Below, piece after piece: positions 1-12,722 of a DNA stretch of 64,000 nucleotides (the first letter of the stretch is position 1; every line of letters begins with the position of its first letter). Made by a program: the position numbers and the translations under genes. The stretch is from Liolophura sinensis. Taxonomy: Eukaryota > Mollusca > Polyplacophora > Chitonida > Chitonidae. Under the pieces are notes generated by a model. It did not search any database. It saw only the letters and a list, made by a program, of their open reading frames with translations, and had not been told where the DNA came from. The DNA lies in NCBI RefSeq assembly GCF_032854445.1, contig NC_088296.1:5171246-5235245 (forward strand), given 5' to 3'.

Positions 1-199
1 TTGATATTTAATATGCAGCCATTCAAAAATATATAAAACGGGTGACTTGCAGAGCTTTCTATATTTAATTAACATTAAATGCTGTAGTCCTGCACTTATA
101 TCATGTGTAAATCAGATTTTTCAATTCGGAAAACCAGACGACTGCATCACTGAATCAAGTTCTATTCATTTGCATACACAAAGGCCGTAAGCATCATAC

Positions 200-453
200 T
201 TCTCCGGTTGGTTAGCGCGCAAACGCAACGCAGTGACCAAGGAGTCTCTCACTAATGCGGTCGCTGTGAGTTCAAGTCCAACTCATGCTGACTTCCTCCC
301 CGGCCGTACGTGGGAAGGTCTGCCAGCAACCCGTGGATGGTCATGAATTTCCTATGGGCTGTGCCCGGTTTTCACCCACCATAATGCTGACCGTCGTCGT
401 ATAAGTGAAATACTCTTGAGTACGGCGTAAAACACCAATCAAATAAATAAATA
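200..453 (+). repeat. tRNA-derived SINE, copy 1
   Basis: A tRNA-like head (GGTTGGTTAGCGC resembling box A, GAGTTCAAGTCC resembling box B) is followed by a conserved body and the tail AATACTCTTGAGTACGGCG, then (AAAT)n. The same order recurs in several other copies in both orientations, so this is an interspersed pol III SINE family and not a tRNA gene. Confidence 0.85.
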
Positions 454-1480
454 AATCATACTATACCATGTGCGCATTTATCACAGCACGCTTTGAAGAC
501 TGAGGTACTGGGTGTACCAATGTCAACGGCAGATGTCTGCCGAAGGCAAATTCTTGTTAATGTGGGAAGGTCCAGACAGTAAAAGTTACAGTAACACAAT
601 GTGAGCATGCAACTGCGAAGTAAAGAACATTAGTTCCACTTTGTTAGTTTTCGTCCATTTACATACTCGTAATATGAAGCTGTGTAACATGACTTCAGTG
701 TTCCGAGAACATATTTACTAAATTAAGAAATATTCTGTTGCTCGTATGAAAGGAAAGAATTCGAAGAATTAGTTTATTTTACCACAAAACAATTTCTTAG
801 CGTAAGATTTCTGTTTTAAGACAAGAGAACATTTACAAAAATATCAAGAAAAAAAAGACATGATAAGAATCATTCCCTTCCGATATATTAAGGCATAAAA
901 CTTATTTAAGAATATTTTTTGATTGTGCGTTAGACAGTCCGGTGATAATATTTCACAGTACATCCAAGCCAAAATCTTGAAAGAAACGTGAAAGAAACAT
1001 GAGAATTCTGGGAAATACAGTTCATATCGTTGACTTTCAGTGTGACTTCGTTTACAAACCATACCTTGATGACATAGGCCCCCTATTCTACCATGCATTT
1101 CCGGGAAGACGCCAAAGGCTCGATGTAAAACTTGCAACATTGCACCCCACAACAGCAGGCGGGTGAGGAAGCAAAAATTAAGCTAGGTAAATTTGCGCAT
1201 TTATGCATGTGATGACATCAACGCCTAGAAAGCCTATGCACATTATACATATTATAGCCCTGTTATTGCACCGTATGGTTAGCCAAAGCGTAAACAGGTA
1301 AGTTGCATTACGATAACTTAAGTTCTGACCACTGTTTCTCACGTTTTCCGCCTTCAAAAATCTGACCTAACACTCTCCAAGAGGCATTTTTAATTTCAGT
1401 CGTTTCTGTGCAATGGTGAGCGGAAAAAATGAAGTGTCTGCAACTGAGTATAGACCCGAGCTCGGTACTATGGTCTGCAA
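454..1480. other. no recognisable feature
   Basis: AT-rich sequence with only short unconserved open frames. I see no domain, tandem array or SINE here. Confidence 0.6.
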
Positions 1481-2151
1481 TAATGCAGAGAAAATCCACT
1501 GTAAACGCGAGATATCACGTATCACAGAGAGTCCAATTTTCGTTGCTTTCGACAGGCCCGTGCTCAGTAGCTATCCCGGCCTAAGCGACAAGGGAGGTGC
1601 CGTTAGACACAATACATCGTGTGCTTCTGTTAGTGTTGATGTCTGCACAAAATTATGTCTGTCGTCAAGCATGTTATCGTCAGTATTGTTAGAAATACAC
1701 AACATTTTCAGGCAACTTGGCAGTACAGATGGCGCTTCGGTACTTGCTTGAGCAGTTTAACGTGGCGAAGAAACACTGTACTTGCTTGAGCAGTTAATGC
1801 AGAGAAAATCCACTGTAAACGCGAGACACCACGTATCACAGCGAGTCCAATTTTCGTTGCTTTCGACAGGCCCCTCCGCAGTATCTATCCCGGCCAAAGC
1901 GACAAGGGAGGTGCCGTTAGGCACAATGCATTGTGTGCCTCTGTTAGAGTGTTGACATTCGCACAAAATTACGTTCATCATCAAGCATGTTATCGTCAGT
2001 ATTGTTAGAAATACACAACATTTTCAGGCAACTTGGCAGTACAGATGGCGCTTCGGTACTTGCTTGAGCAGTTTAACGTGGCGAGGGGACCGTGTAGGCC
2101 TACTTGCTTGAGCAGTTTAACGTGGTGAGGGAGCCCGTTTAAAGCCGGGGC

Positions 2152-2427
2152 TGGTTTCATGACTTCATGCTCCAAGGTTCTACCATACTTTAAAGCAGGT
2201 AGATATTCTGGAGGATGTGCGTAGCCCATAATCTGATTTATTAAGGCTGAAGTGTCATGTGATCTATATGATTCAGGCCTTAATGTGTGAACTTTGATCA
2301 TATCTCTGTGCGCTGTGGAACTCGTCACACGACCAACCCTCTGTCGCTTCCGCACCACTCTTCTCTCTCACTTTGATTTCGTGTTTTCTTCTCTAACGCC
2401 TTCACAGCTTCACTGAATGTTAGTACA
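2152..2427 (-). pseudogene. YqaJ-type exonuclease fragment A
   Basis: A minus-strand frame without a start codon has the pattern of the N-terminal YqaJ/lambda-exonuclease domain: a basic lead-in, then RVGRVTSSTAHR, then a segment ending PALKYGRTLEHEVMK. This resembles the R.GR(I/V)T(A/S)S and ALxWGRxxExxA blocks of that family. YqaJ nucleases are the second protein of ISL2EU transposons. The frame is open with the same amino-acid pattern in the paralogue at 10112-10390, but both stop soon after the GRTLE block, so only a fragment of the nuclease remains and the catalytic region is missing. Family assignment is by eye. Confidence 0.55.
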
Positions 2428-2571
2428 CACCAAGTGTTACTGATTAACACGTTAATGTGTTTTAATTACCCTAATTGTTAACACTCGTGTTGTGGTAACG
2501 TTGGTGTTAACTGCGAAAGGGATGGAAATGAAATGAGACCCCAACACTTTTCCGCGTTGGGTGGGGAGGGA

Positions 2572-2816
2572 GCTCCGTGGTTCAGTTGGTTAGTGCAGCG
2601 TAATGACCCAGGATCGATGTGAGTTCAAGTCCAGCTCATGCTGGCTTCCTCTCCGGACGTACGTGGAAAGGTCTGCCAACAACCTGCGGATGGTCGTGGG
2701 TTTCCCCGGACACTGCTGGGCCTCTCCCCACCATAATGCTGGCCGCCGTCGTGTAAGCGAAATACTCTTGAGTACGGCGTAAAACACAAATCAAATAAAT
2801 AAATAAATAAATTTAC
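2572..2816 (+). repeat. tRNA-derived SINE, copy 2
   Basis: The head GCTCCGTGGTTCAGTTGGTT and box B GAGTTCAAGTCC are followed by the family body and tail, then (AAAT)n. It lies inside duplicated segment A at the same site as the SINE in segment B. Confidence 0.88.
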
Positions 2817-3608
2817 GTATTAGGTTTCTATTGGTGTATATGCGTATCATTTTCATATTTAGAAATTTTCTGATCATTATGAAATGGTGTTTGCAAAAAG
2901 CCCCGTTTAAATAACAGTGGCATTAAAACTCATAAAATGCATTTCGTTTTAATTTTGTCATGAAATGTTGAGAAATAAATATAATACATGTTATATATTA
3001 TACATATAGATAGGACTTGTATAGGTGGTTTATCTCTAAGCGAAACTCACAAAACTCGTCTTAACAAAATTAATCATCTTAATAAAAAAAATAATATATT
3101 TAAACCTCGAGTATTTAACAAACAGTGGGAAAAAAATGTAATACGAAGCCAGATATCTTCAATCAAGACTTTATTAAAATATTTCCTAAGCTCGAGATTA
3201 ACATTAATATTAAACCTTATTGTTAAATTGTTAGCACTGTTAGTGTTAAATTCTGTCAAGCACTGCACTAGCACGTGATCATTTATTCCAACGGTTGTAG
3301 TTTTTAAACGTATTACTGCCACAATGAAAAACATTTCTTAATCAAACCGACTAATTAGGGGTATTAAATTTTCTGTCTGGCAGACGACAATTTAAGGATA
3401 ATCAAGTTAACTATCACAGATTCATAATAACGACGAATTTCGGTTGATCTTCAGAACAATCCAGCAAACTTCATCAACTTGACCAAGCCCCTGTTAGTCA
3501 AGTACAGCAGTTTGTCAACTTGACCAACTATTAATTGGAAGACATAGATTGAATAAGGCCAGTTTTTCAAAATTACCAATTTTCGATAGTCAAAAATGTG
3601 GACTGTCT

Positions 3609-6600
3609 TGAAGATGCCTTTGAATGAATCTGGAATATAATAAAGTTGGAGGTAAGATAACTATGTACAACAATTTTTTTGGCAAATGGAATAATATTAT
3701 GTAGTGCATATATACATACATCAGAAAAGACATAACCTTAAGTGAAAAGATCGCTTTGGTGTATTTATGTATTTGTTAGCTTGATTACACATATATTTTG
3801 TAAAAGTGTTGCCTACATGATTTACATACATTATGCTAAGGGAGGGCATGAGATGACCGCTGATGCTGCAAATGGTTGTGCCTTGAATAATATTTAATGT
3901 GTTACCGTTACAAAAATGTAACTACATATTTTGAAAGGATTTTATTTAAATTAACTGGTTTGGTTTGAGAATTGGCAGTAAACAAGAACTATTGTTACTA
4001 ATTAACTGAAACACCTGCAGCTACACAGTGCATGTACATGTAGCAACAAGGAACATAAAATTGTGAGGAGGAAATCAGTGCAAAGAGACAAGTTAACAAA
4101 ATGGGTTACTAATACACAGTTTCTTTGATCTACATATACACATTTAACCAAATTGACCCAATTTTATGATTGATAAGAAGAACCATGATAAAGTTGCACT
4201 CATGGAGAGGCAATATGATTAACAGTGGAACAATGATATACATATGAAAGTGACCTTACTTGATTTTGGTTTGAAGCAATACCGAAGGCCATGTGTAAAA
4301 AAAACTAGAAGGTTGTGATGCCAAACATTAAAGGTAACATTTTATGAAATGCAACTAAAATTGATGCTTGGGAGTTTTGGAGTGTGTGAATGAGAGAAAT
4401 TGGTATGAAAACAAAAGCTTTTTATTGGTAAACTGTGATATTTTTGCTCAGTATGTCAGCTAGTTTTAATACAGTTTGATTAGTTTGGGTGTGCAACAGT
4501 TTCAGAGACGAACTGTTTTGTGGACATTAAATGGCTCTACATATGGCCTTGATACTGCATAATATTTGATTATTTGTGCATTTCACTGAGACCATGGCTG
4601 TGCCCAAAAAAAAAAAAAAAAAAAAAAAAACAGCTGGTGAGCTTTTCCACATGCAACACACAGGTTTTGACTGGCAGTGCTAGACAAGTGCATTTTGTGT
4701 TGTGTGAATTTTACTTCTGAAACCAACTTCTTTGATGACGACCACACAAGCATGGTCGACGGATTATTGTCATGCTTAAGGAGCCATAAAAATTAAGAGC
4801 GGGAAATGTACAATTGCCTTCCAAACTGGGGTGGCTATATGTATCTTGTGTATCTTGACCACTGGGCCACTGCCTGCAAACTACAATATACTGGATGAAG
4901 GCAGATGTTTTGAAACCAACCTTAGGTATTACCTCAGCACCAGGAGTGGTGTAGACCACTTGTTGCAACTTTGAGTGCAATTGGGAAGTGCCTTTGTTTG
5001 CAAAACTAGTAGCATATACAGACATTGTAGCACACTTGTTGACTGTGGCCATGTTTACATGTTGCTATGTATTTTACAATGATTTGCAACACCATAACGA
5101 AGAACATAAACAGATAATGTAACAGGATTTTAAGGTTGAAATGGCTGTTGATAAACTTGAAAGATGATGTGTCATTACCAATGTTGCATAAAAGGTGAAA
5201 AGATTGGCCTACCCCATATTGACAAGAATGCTGAGGATAAGTAAACCTGAAATTTAAAAAAAGGTACATGTAAATTATGCTTTTTTTCACCGAACACATA
5301 CTACATGTATGATAAAAGGAAACTCAAGTAATGTTATAAGAGATTTGTACTTAAGATAAACTTTACATCATTTAATCAATGTGATAACAATGAAGTATGC
5401 AACGATTAGTTGCATACTTTAGATTAGTTAGGAAAATGACCAAGCCTCTGGTCATAAAACAATTGGCACACTATCGATATATTATGAGAGAAGGCTTTAA
5501 TCAAGAGCATGTATAAACAACACAAACAGTATGAGGCTTACAGAAAAAGTGTAATGGTGTAAGAATGCAATAAAAACAAATGATGAACAAAAACATGTTA
5601 TGCTAAACTTATAATTGCTACCAAAGGGCTCGCCTGTATGAGACACATGAAGGCAAAACTTCGGCCCAATGCATAAAGAACTGAAAATCGTGAATTTGGT
5701 AATTTACAGTAATTAATATGCTCAAGGAGATTTATATGTATGTAAAACTTCAGGTCAATACATGACATACTTTGTAAGATACCAACCCTATACTGTGCTC
5801 TACAAGTGGGCAAACCCTGAGCTCAATACCCGCGGTACTTTTTAAGATACCACCTCCTAACATTTTGTTTAACATTGTTTTCTCCATTATCAGATGCAGA
5901 TGCTGACGCCCGGGGTACGACATAAGCTACAAAGTTTAACCATAGAGGCTGCTGATAATAGAAGCTGCAATACATGAGCATACTGATGCCAGAGAGCAAC
6001 AAAAGCCATTTTAGGGGGGAAAAAATAACAAAAATTCAACATGTAAAAGATGTACATATATACAGCTATGCACAAGCCACAGATGTGTGAACATGAAAAC
6101 AAAATATGTTTAGAACCTGGAAATTTTGTATGATTTTAATACAGCTATGAGATTGAAATAATACACAAATACTAACAGAACTGAGGAAAAACAACTGAAG
6201 CAGTATGTTGATTAGAATCTGCATTGGTAACACATGACAAGTTTATAGCCATATGATGGCCTAGTTAATGGTTTTGGGAACCAGAATAATATAGTTTCTG
6301 TACAAAGAGTTAAGCTTAGCATAGATTTTCTGGACATAGTTTACATGTATAAAACTTAAACACAAAAGTGACACAGGCGTAAAATAGACATTCATGTAAC
6401 ATGATCTAAAGGAATATACAAGTGTGATGGAAACACAAACACATCTGAGATTAAAATATTGAGGAATAAGACGGAATGTTCAAGCAGTTGAACTTGGAAC
6501 ACAAGGGATTACTGTAAAGTCCTTATTATTCTCTGGAATTTATTTTCGTGGGTTTTCTCCAAAACTATGTTCGCTGGAATTAACTTTTGTGTATTTAAGA

Positions 6601-7687
6601 GAATACTGAAAGACAAATCTTAAAATTTCCAAGATATGGCCCAAATTATTCAAGCACGTCAAACCTGAATCATCATGGGTGGCTTTAATTCTCCTTTGTT
6701 TCCTGCAGTGTCACTAATCCTTGTGATCTGGATCATAGATTAAAACAATGGGGGATGCTTTAACACTACGTAAGAAGATTATCTTCGCACCTACTGTGAG
6801 CAGTACTCAAACAGGTGTCACTTCTTTTTGATTCACTGATGAGTACTTTTAAAGTACTCATCAACTTCTGGCAAAGTGACCTGTCACCTTTTGAGCAGTT
6901 TAACTCAAAACATATGAATTCACCATTATCGGCGCCAATCACTCATTCTTTATCAAGCAACACGGTAAGTTTTGCACTGTTTTCAGTTTTAATCGTCCTC
7001 TGTAGCAGGTTAGAAACCGCAAACATTGCTGTAGCTGCCAAACGGCCATTGTGTTATACACACTTCACAGTTTGTTAGAACTTATTGGATCACAAGAGAG
7101 ACACAGCTAATGACATAGCGCTTATCACAGCGACATTCATTAGAAGCCAGCACATGCTAGAATGTACTTTTCTTTCACTTTACTGGCACAGTGAAGACTA
7201 ATCTAACTACAGACGAATGAATTCCCACTTTGTTTTATACCAACAAAGCCTTAGCATCAGAGTTTGTACATATTTAAACCATAATTTACCTTCCTTACTG
7301 TAAAAAAATTTAGCTGGCCCACCGGCTTTCTAAGCTCAACTCCATCTGCCTGGCAAAGATTTCACTTCATTATTACTACGACCTGTAGCACATCATTCAA
7401 TATTGGATATTTTTCGCTGAAATTATTTTTTGCAGTAAATTATTGATACGAAAATTAGTTCTATGCAAAAATTAAGTACTTCACAGCATTCTGTTTTTGC
7501 TAACCATACACAAAAACACAATTAGAAGTTTTACACAAATGCATTTTTGAGACAGTGTGAAGCTGAGAATAGCATAACATAAACATGCATTAGGGGAATG
7601 TTATGGGAGCTTGATGCACGCAACATTTAAAGAAGGGAACAAGTGCATGCTGGAAATGGTGCATGTTGTTGGCATACTGTATAAATG
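3609..7687. other. long non-coding stretch
   Basis: AT-rich sequence with a long A run near 4604-4630 and scattered short frames that show no domain, splice structure or composition suggesting coding. I see no repeat family recognised elsewhere in the window. It may be intergenic or intronic. Confidence 0.55.
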
Positions 7688-7912
7688 ATAAATTTATTTA
7701 TTTCATTGGTGTTTGACGCTCAAGAGCATTCCAGTACAGCATTATGGTGGGAGGAAACAGGGCAGAGTGAGGAGGAAACCCACAACCATGCGCAGGTTGC
7801 TGGAAGACCTTCTCATGTACGGCCAGAGAGGAAGTCAGCATGAGCTAGAGTTGATCTCTTAGCGACTGGGTCACATGGCAGCACTGGCGTGCTAACTCCC
7901 TAACTCCCTCAG
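7688..7912 (-). repeat. tRNA-derived SINE, copy 3 (minus)
   Basis: Reverse orientation of the family. It runs from a TTTATTTATTT tail complement, through GCATTATGGTGGGAGGAAAC, to the head region near GTCACATGGCAGC. Diverged but nearly full length. Confidence 0.75.
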
Positions 7913-9786
7913 ACAAGAAGGCCAATCTTGTTTCAATGGTATTAAAAAAAGGATATGTGACATATGCAATGGCTGTAGGTTTGATGGGTTGCACAAACAG
8001 AAATTTAACATGCATGTAAAGAAGTACTTCCGAGTGATTATACTGAAATTTGAAACATGGTGCATGAGTGGCAGATGATGCCAGTAGGTGATGTACACAT
8101 AGAAGTAAGGGTGCAGTGCACACTTCCAAAACGTAGCATATCACTAAACTGACATACATCGGTCGCAGAAAAGGACAGGCATTACGAGCAACCACATCAT
8201 ACACTGGGCCTACTGCGAACTATTCAAGGATCTCGGCTGTGATCTTTTAATATGGGGTTAGGCATAGATCACAGCCGAGGAGTCATCCAGGTTAAAACAG
8301 TGGTATGTAAAAATAGCCAAGCGCGGAGAAACTACAAAAATCTGTGCCAAATGTACCAGTACATGGATTAACAGGGCAAAACTCCAATGAATTATGTTCA
8401 CCGAGTCATCCTCTGCCAAGTTTTCCAACATTCTGTACCCTTTACGGCCAGTAAATCTAAGATAATTCACAGTTGTGACTTACGCTCACATGCCGTGTTG
8501 ACATTTTGACCTACAAAACCATGTTACTGCTACCCGCCCATGTGCATTCGTGGTTGACCTTTCATTACGTCACTATGTTTTGAGCTGGCTGTCAGTTCTG
8601 ACAGGCACAAAGCCATGTGACTGAGGAGATTCAAATTTGACAGAAGCCTATGGCACAAAATGACAGACCTCACAGTTTGTGCAAACTGTCAGATTAAAAT
8701 TATTTTTTTAGCTAATGAAAAACGGGGGTTACCTTTGACATCCGTTCCATTCAAAATTGGGTACCATAGGCATTACGGTGCGTGAAGGCCTTGATAGTTT
8801 TTTGCCAAAGGATGTGGCAGGTACGTCAGAAAAGACAAAACGCACCCTGACTGTTACCATTTGCTGTTGAAAGCAACAGCTGGCAAGTCGTCAGAATTTC
8901 AATTTCCGGAAAGGTTATCCGCTGCTGCGCATGTGTGCCTCGCTAACCCAGATTTTAAAAACATGCCAGCGCATGGCGACCTGCCAAATATAACCATATT
9001 TTTGACTTCAGCTAAGATTTACAGGAGAGTGGGGATGTGAAGGCAAGTAGCGGCTGTGGCAAGATGTGCGTAAATATTTTAGTTTTCAGAATAGCCGTGC
9101 TTTGTGTATTCAGGACGAATCTAAAACGCATGCATTTGAATTGAACGAGGTTGTAGCTCTTTGTAAGCAATATTCCGAAATCGGGTGCAGACAACTCTCG
9201 GGCTAAGGATGGCTAGCGGTCCAGTATATATAAGCCACTCTTAAACCGAGGTCTCGGGCTAACTGTGGACAACACCAGTGTGTTGAGGATAGCACACTGA
9301 GAACCAAAGAGTGCGGGGAAAGTAAATGCTTACATATATTTCTGCACAAACCTAGCCACATAGAGCTACCACCAACTTTACGTTTGCAACTACTAAGTTG
9401 GACTTATTAAATACTGAGGATGAGTACGTGATGCACTAACATTGCTAAAATAAAGAGCACAACAACAACTTTGACAGTTTGCGCTGTTGTAACTAGCCTA
9501 CATTGTACAGTGATGAACTCAAATGGCACAGAATGGCAAGCGTAATTCACAGATTGGCGAGCACTGTTTGGATTAATTATGATGCGTATAAAATTTTACT
9601 TAAAAAATAGTAAAAATAACTGAGCTTACATCAGCTGAGGTAGCAAAACCTTCCATTGAACTGAAGTTACATGTACCAATGATCGACCCGAGTGCCTGAG
9701 TAAGAACTGCTGTGATTGGACGAAACAGCCCGGCTTGTAAGATGCGATCTGATTGAGTCCAACAATTTGCGGTCAAGCCATGGTGG
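7913..9786. other. non-coding stretch with one strong hairpin
   Basis: No gene is supported. The only distinct structure is the inverted repeat at 8232-8279. Short frames here lack domains. Confidence 0.5.
8232..8279. repeat. perfect 14-bp inverted repeat (hairpin)
   Basis: CTCGGCTGTGATCT at 8232-8245 is exactly inverted at 8266-8279, with a 20-nt loop. It could be a transcript hairpin or the remains of a small palindromic element. No flanking gene explains it. Confidence 0.8.
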
Positions 9787-10111
9787 TAAACGCGAGACAC
9801 CACGTATCACAGAGAGTCCAATTTTCGTTGCTTTCGACAGGCCCGTGCGCAGTAGCTATCCCGGCCTAAGCGACAAGGGAGGTGCCGTTAGGCATAATGC
9901 ATTGTGTGCTTCTGCTAGAGTGTTGATGTCTGCACAAAATCACGTCCGTCGTCAAGCATGTTATCGTCAGTATTGTTATAAATACACAACATTTTCAGGC
10001 AACTTGGCAGTACAGATGGCGCTTTGGTATCTGCTCGAAAAGTTTAACGTGGTGAGAGGACCCTGTACTTGCTTGAGCAGTTTAACGTGGTGAGGGACCT
10101 GTTTAAAGCTG

Positions 10112-10390
10112 GGGTTGGTTTCATGACTTCATTCTCCAGGGTTCTACCATATTTAAAGGCAGGTAGACATTCTGGAGGATGTGCGTAGCCCATAATCTGA
10201 TTTATTAACGCTGAAGTGTCATGTGATCTATATGATTCAGGCCTTAATGTATGAACTTTGATCATATCTCTGTGCGCTGTGGAACTCGTCACACGACCAA
10301 TCCTCTGTCGCTTCCGCACCACTCTTCTCTCTCACTTTGATTTCGCGTTTTCTTCTCTAACGCCTTCACAGCTTCACTGAATGTTAGTAC
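10112..10390 (-). pseudogene. YqaJ-type exonuclease fragment B
   Basis: Second copy of the fragment at 2152-2427. RIGRVTSSTAHR and the downstream GRTLENEVMK block are kept, with a few replacements. The frame is lost after the GRTLE block, as in copy A. Same family reasoning and same uncertainty as for copy A. Confidence 0.55.
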
Positions 10391-10515
10391 ACACCAAGTG
10401 TTACTGATTAACACGTTAATGTGTTTAAATTGCCCTAATTGTTAACACTCGGATGGAAATGAAATGAGACCCCAACACTTTTACGCATTGAGTGGGCGGG
10501 GGGGGGGGGGGGGGG

Positions 10516-10770
10516 GCTCCGTGGTTCAGTTGGTTAGCGCAGCGTAATGACCCAGGATCGATGTGAGTTCAAGTCCAGCTCATGCTGGCTTCCTCTCCGG
10601 CCGTATCTGGAAAGGTCTGCCAAGAACCTGCGGATGGTCGTGGGTTTCCCCGGACACTGCTCGGCCTCTCCCCACTATAATGCTGGCCGCCGTCGTACAA
10701 GCGAAATACTCTTGAGTACGGCATAAAACACAAATCAAATAGGCCTAAATAAATAAATAAATAAATTTAC
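10516..10770 (+). repeat. tRNA-derived SINE, copy 4
   Basis: Same head, body and tail as copy 2, embedded in duplicated segment B and preceded by a long G run. Confidence 0.88.
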
Positions 10771-11928
10771 GTATTAGGTTTATATTGGTGTATATGCGTA
10801 TCATTTTCATATCTAGAAACTTTCTGATCATTATGAAATGGTGTTTGCAAAAGGCCCGGTGTAAATGACAATGGCATTAAAACTCATAAAATGCATTTCG
10901 TTTTAATTTTGTCATGAAATGTTGAGAAATAAATATAATACATGTTATATATTATACATATAGATAGGACTTGTATAGGTGGTTTATCTTTAAGCGAAAC
11001 TCACAAAACTCGTCTTAACAAAATTAATCATCTTAATAAAAAAAATAATATATTTAAACCTCGAGTATTTAACAAACAGTGGGAAAAAATGTAATACGAA
11101 GCCAGATATCTTCAATCAACACTTTATTAAAATAAGCTCGAGATTAACATTAATATTAAACCTTATTGTTAAATTGTTAGCACTGTTAGTGTTGACTTCT
11201 GTTGAGCACTGTACTAGCACGTGATCATTTATTCCAGCGGTTGTAGTTTTTAAATGTATTACTGCCACACTGAAAAACATTTCTTAATCAAACCGACTAA
11301 TTAAGGGTATTAAATTTTCTGTCTGGCAGACGACCATTTAAGGATAATCAAGTTAACTATCATAGATTCATAATAACGACGAATTAAGGTTGGTCATCAG
11401 AACAATCCAGCAAACTTCATCAACTTGACCAACCCCCTGTTAGTCAAGTACAGCAGTTTGTCAACTTGACCAACTATTAATTGGAAGATATAGATTGAAT
11501 AAGGCCAGTTTTTCAAAATTATCAATTTTCGAAAGTCAAAAATGTGGACTCTCCTGCATCTGAATATTACTGTCTATTAATACTGTCTCTATTACTGCGA
11601 TTTATTACTGTCAAATCCCTACACATTAAAAGTGCTGCCTCACTGAAGCATCATACAGATCAAGATGAAAATGAATGACGTATTTACCATGTCAGAAACT
11701 ACCACATTACAAATAACACACAAAGACGACAAAGAAAAACATTCTTAATAGCATTGAGGCTCTGATGAAAAAAATATACTGTTTTAGAACTGACATACAT
11801 ATTCCGCCCGTTCTAAAGAGGTGAATATTTCATAAGGGCCAATGACTTTCTCAAGGTCAGTAGTGTTTTTAGCCAAAAAGGTCAAAGAGATTCTGTAGGG
11901 ACTCAGTTTCACACAAAGAAAGTGTGTT

Positions 11929-12417
11929 TTAAAGTCCGTTTCCAATTGCAACACAAGCATATTTTGGTATCTTTTTTTCTTCCCTGAGTTGCAACAGAAA
12001 TCTGCCAATGTGTTTCAAAAAGTCGAAATTTTGAGGGACTTCGTTTTGATTGCCTCCGTCACAGTCATCAGAACTTACACTACTGTTCATATTATCATGG
12101 TCATTTTCCATTTGAATGGTTATATTATTACTTTCACAGAGTGTGTCGCAGGGATCTTTTTTACTTCGAACTGGTGTATTCTGGCGATAAAATTCTGGAT
12201 GTTTTCTCAAGATATGGGCCTGCAATGACATAACAACCTTGTATGGCTTTTGGCAATCGCCAATGCCACAAATAGCATGAAAGTTACTTTGAAATTCATG
12301 GATTCCCTTGTAGTGGTTCATCAGGTATATGAAGTGTGTTGTGTGATAAGCACACTGACTGCATTTGAATGACCGCATGTGGTTTATTCTGTCCATTTTC
12401 CAATCAGATCGACACAA
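11929..12417 (-). pseudogene. C2H2 zinc-finger protein fragment
   Basis: The 162-codon minus frame holds two C2H2 fingers near its N-terminus: C-x2-C-x12-H-x4-H (FKCSQCAYH...H) and an atypical C-x4-C-x12-H-x4-H (CGIGDCQKP...H). An acidic, Asn/Ser-rich linker and a helical segment (FDFLKHIGRFLLQLREE) follow. I recall similar proteins as a lineage-expanded, transposon-associated family in invertebrates, but I cannot name it. The frame ends abruptly at 11929, and a plausible continuation lies in another frame down to about 11784, suggesting a frameshift or a missed exon. It sits just outside the ISL2EU-like element. No host function is claimed. Confidence 0.5.
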
Positions 12418-12722
12418 CTAAGAAAACAAAAAGAATTGGAGATTCTTTACATTGAAAACAACACTAACGGAATAAAACAATGTGCAGGCTTACTGTGACC
12501 AACTGCCTTACATTGATTTACACTTTTTTCATACTAAGAGGTGCATCGTCAGAAATGATTGCCAGGGCATGTGGGTCAGAATGACTAAGCTATGTGAAAA
12601 AATCAAACCACTTTGGGTATGGGGCGCATTCACTTTTAGTTCCATCCATAGGCGCCAGATGGCGTACGTGTTCCATCAGCGATACTCATATCCGGTTAGG
12701 TACGCGCGCACATGCCGGCAGC

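Larger units (their letters stand above)
1490..3608 (+). repeat. duplicated segment, copy A (contains YqaJ fragment and SINE)
   Basis: This segment is nearly the same as 9787-11554, in the same orientation. It starts with GTAAACGCGAGA, contains a YqaJ-like fragment and a SINE at the same internal position, and ends near AAAAATGTGGACT. Copy A carries an extra direct duplication of its first ~300 bp (from about 1501 and again from about 1814). TTGCTTGAGCAGTTTAACG recurs several times within it. Because both copies share the SINE insertion, they descend from one SINE-containing ancestor. That means segmental duplication, or copying of a mobile unit that already held the SINE. Confidence 0.8.
9787..11554 (+). 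repeat. duplicated segment, copy B
   Basis: Paralogue of 1814-3608 in the same orientation, with a YqaJ fragment and a SINE at matching sites. It differs by a ~22-base G run just before the SINE, small indels and point changes, and it lacks the extra 5' duplication of copy A. The shared insertion shows that duplication followed the SINE. Confidence 0.8.

Noticed and set aside
2572-2645. tRNA gene
   Set aside because: The box A and box B match is the head of a SINE present many times with the same 3' body; no proper cloverleaf with acceptor stem was found.
2988-3334. Overlapping open frames on both strands
   Set aside because: AT-rich, no domain, and the same region is broken in the paralogous segment at 10.9-11.3 kb, so not coding.
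4711-5299. Two minus-strand frames of ~100 codons
   Set aside because: No domain, splice logic or composition suggesting a gene; random for sequence of this length.
7845-8204. 119-codon minus frame
   Set aside because: Starts inside a SINE and shows no domain.
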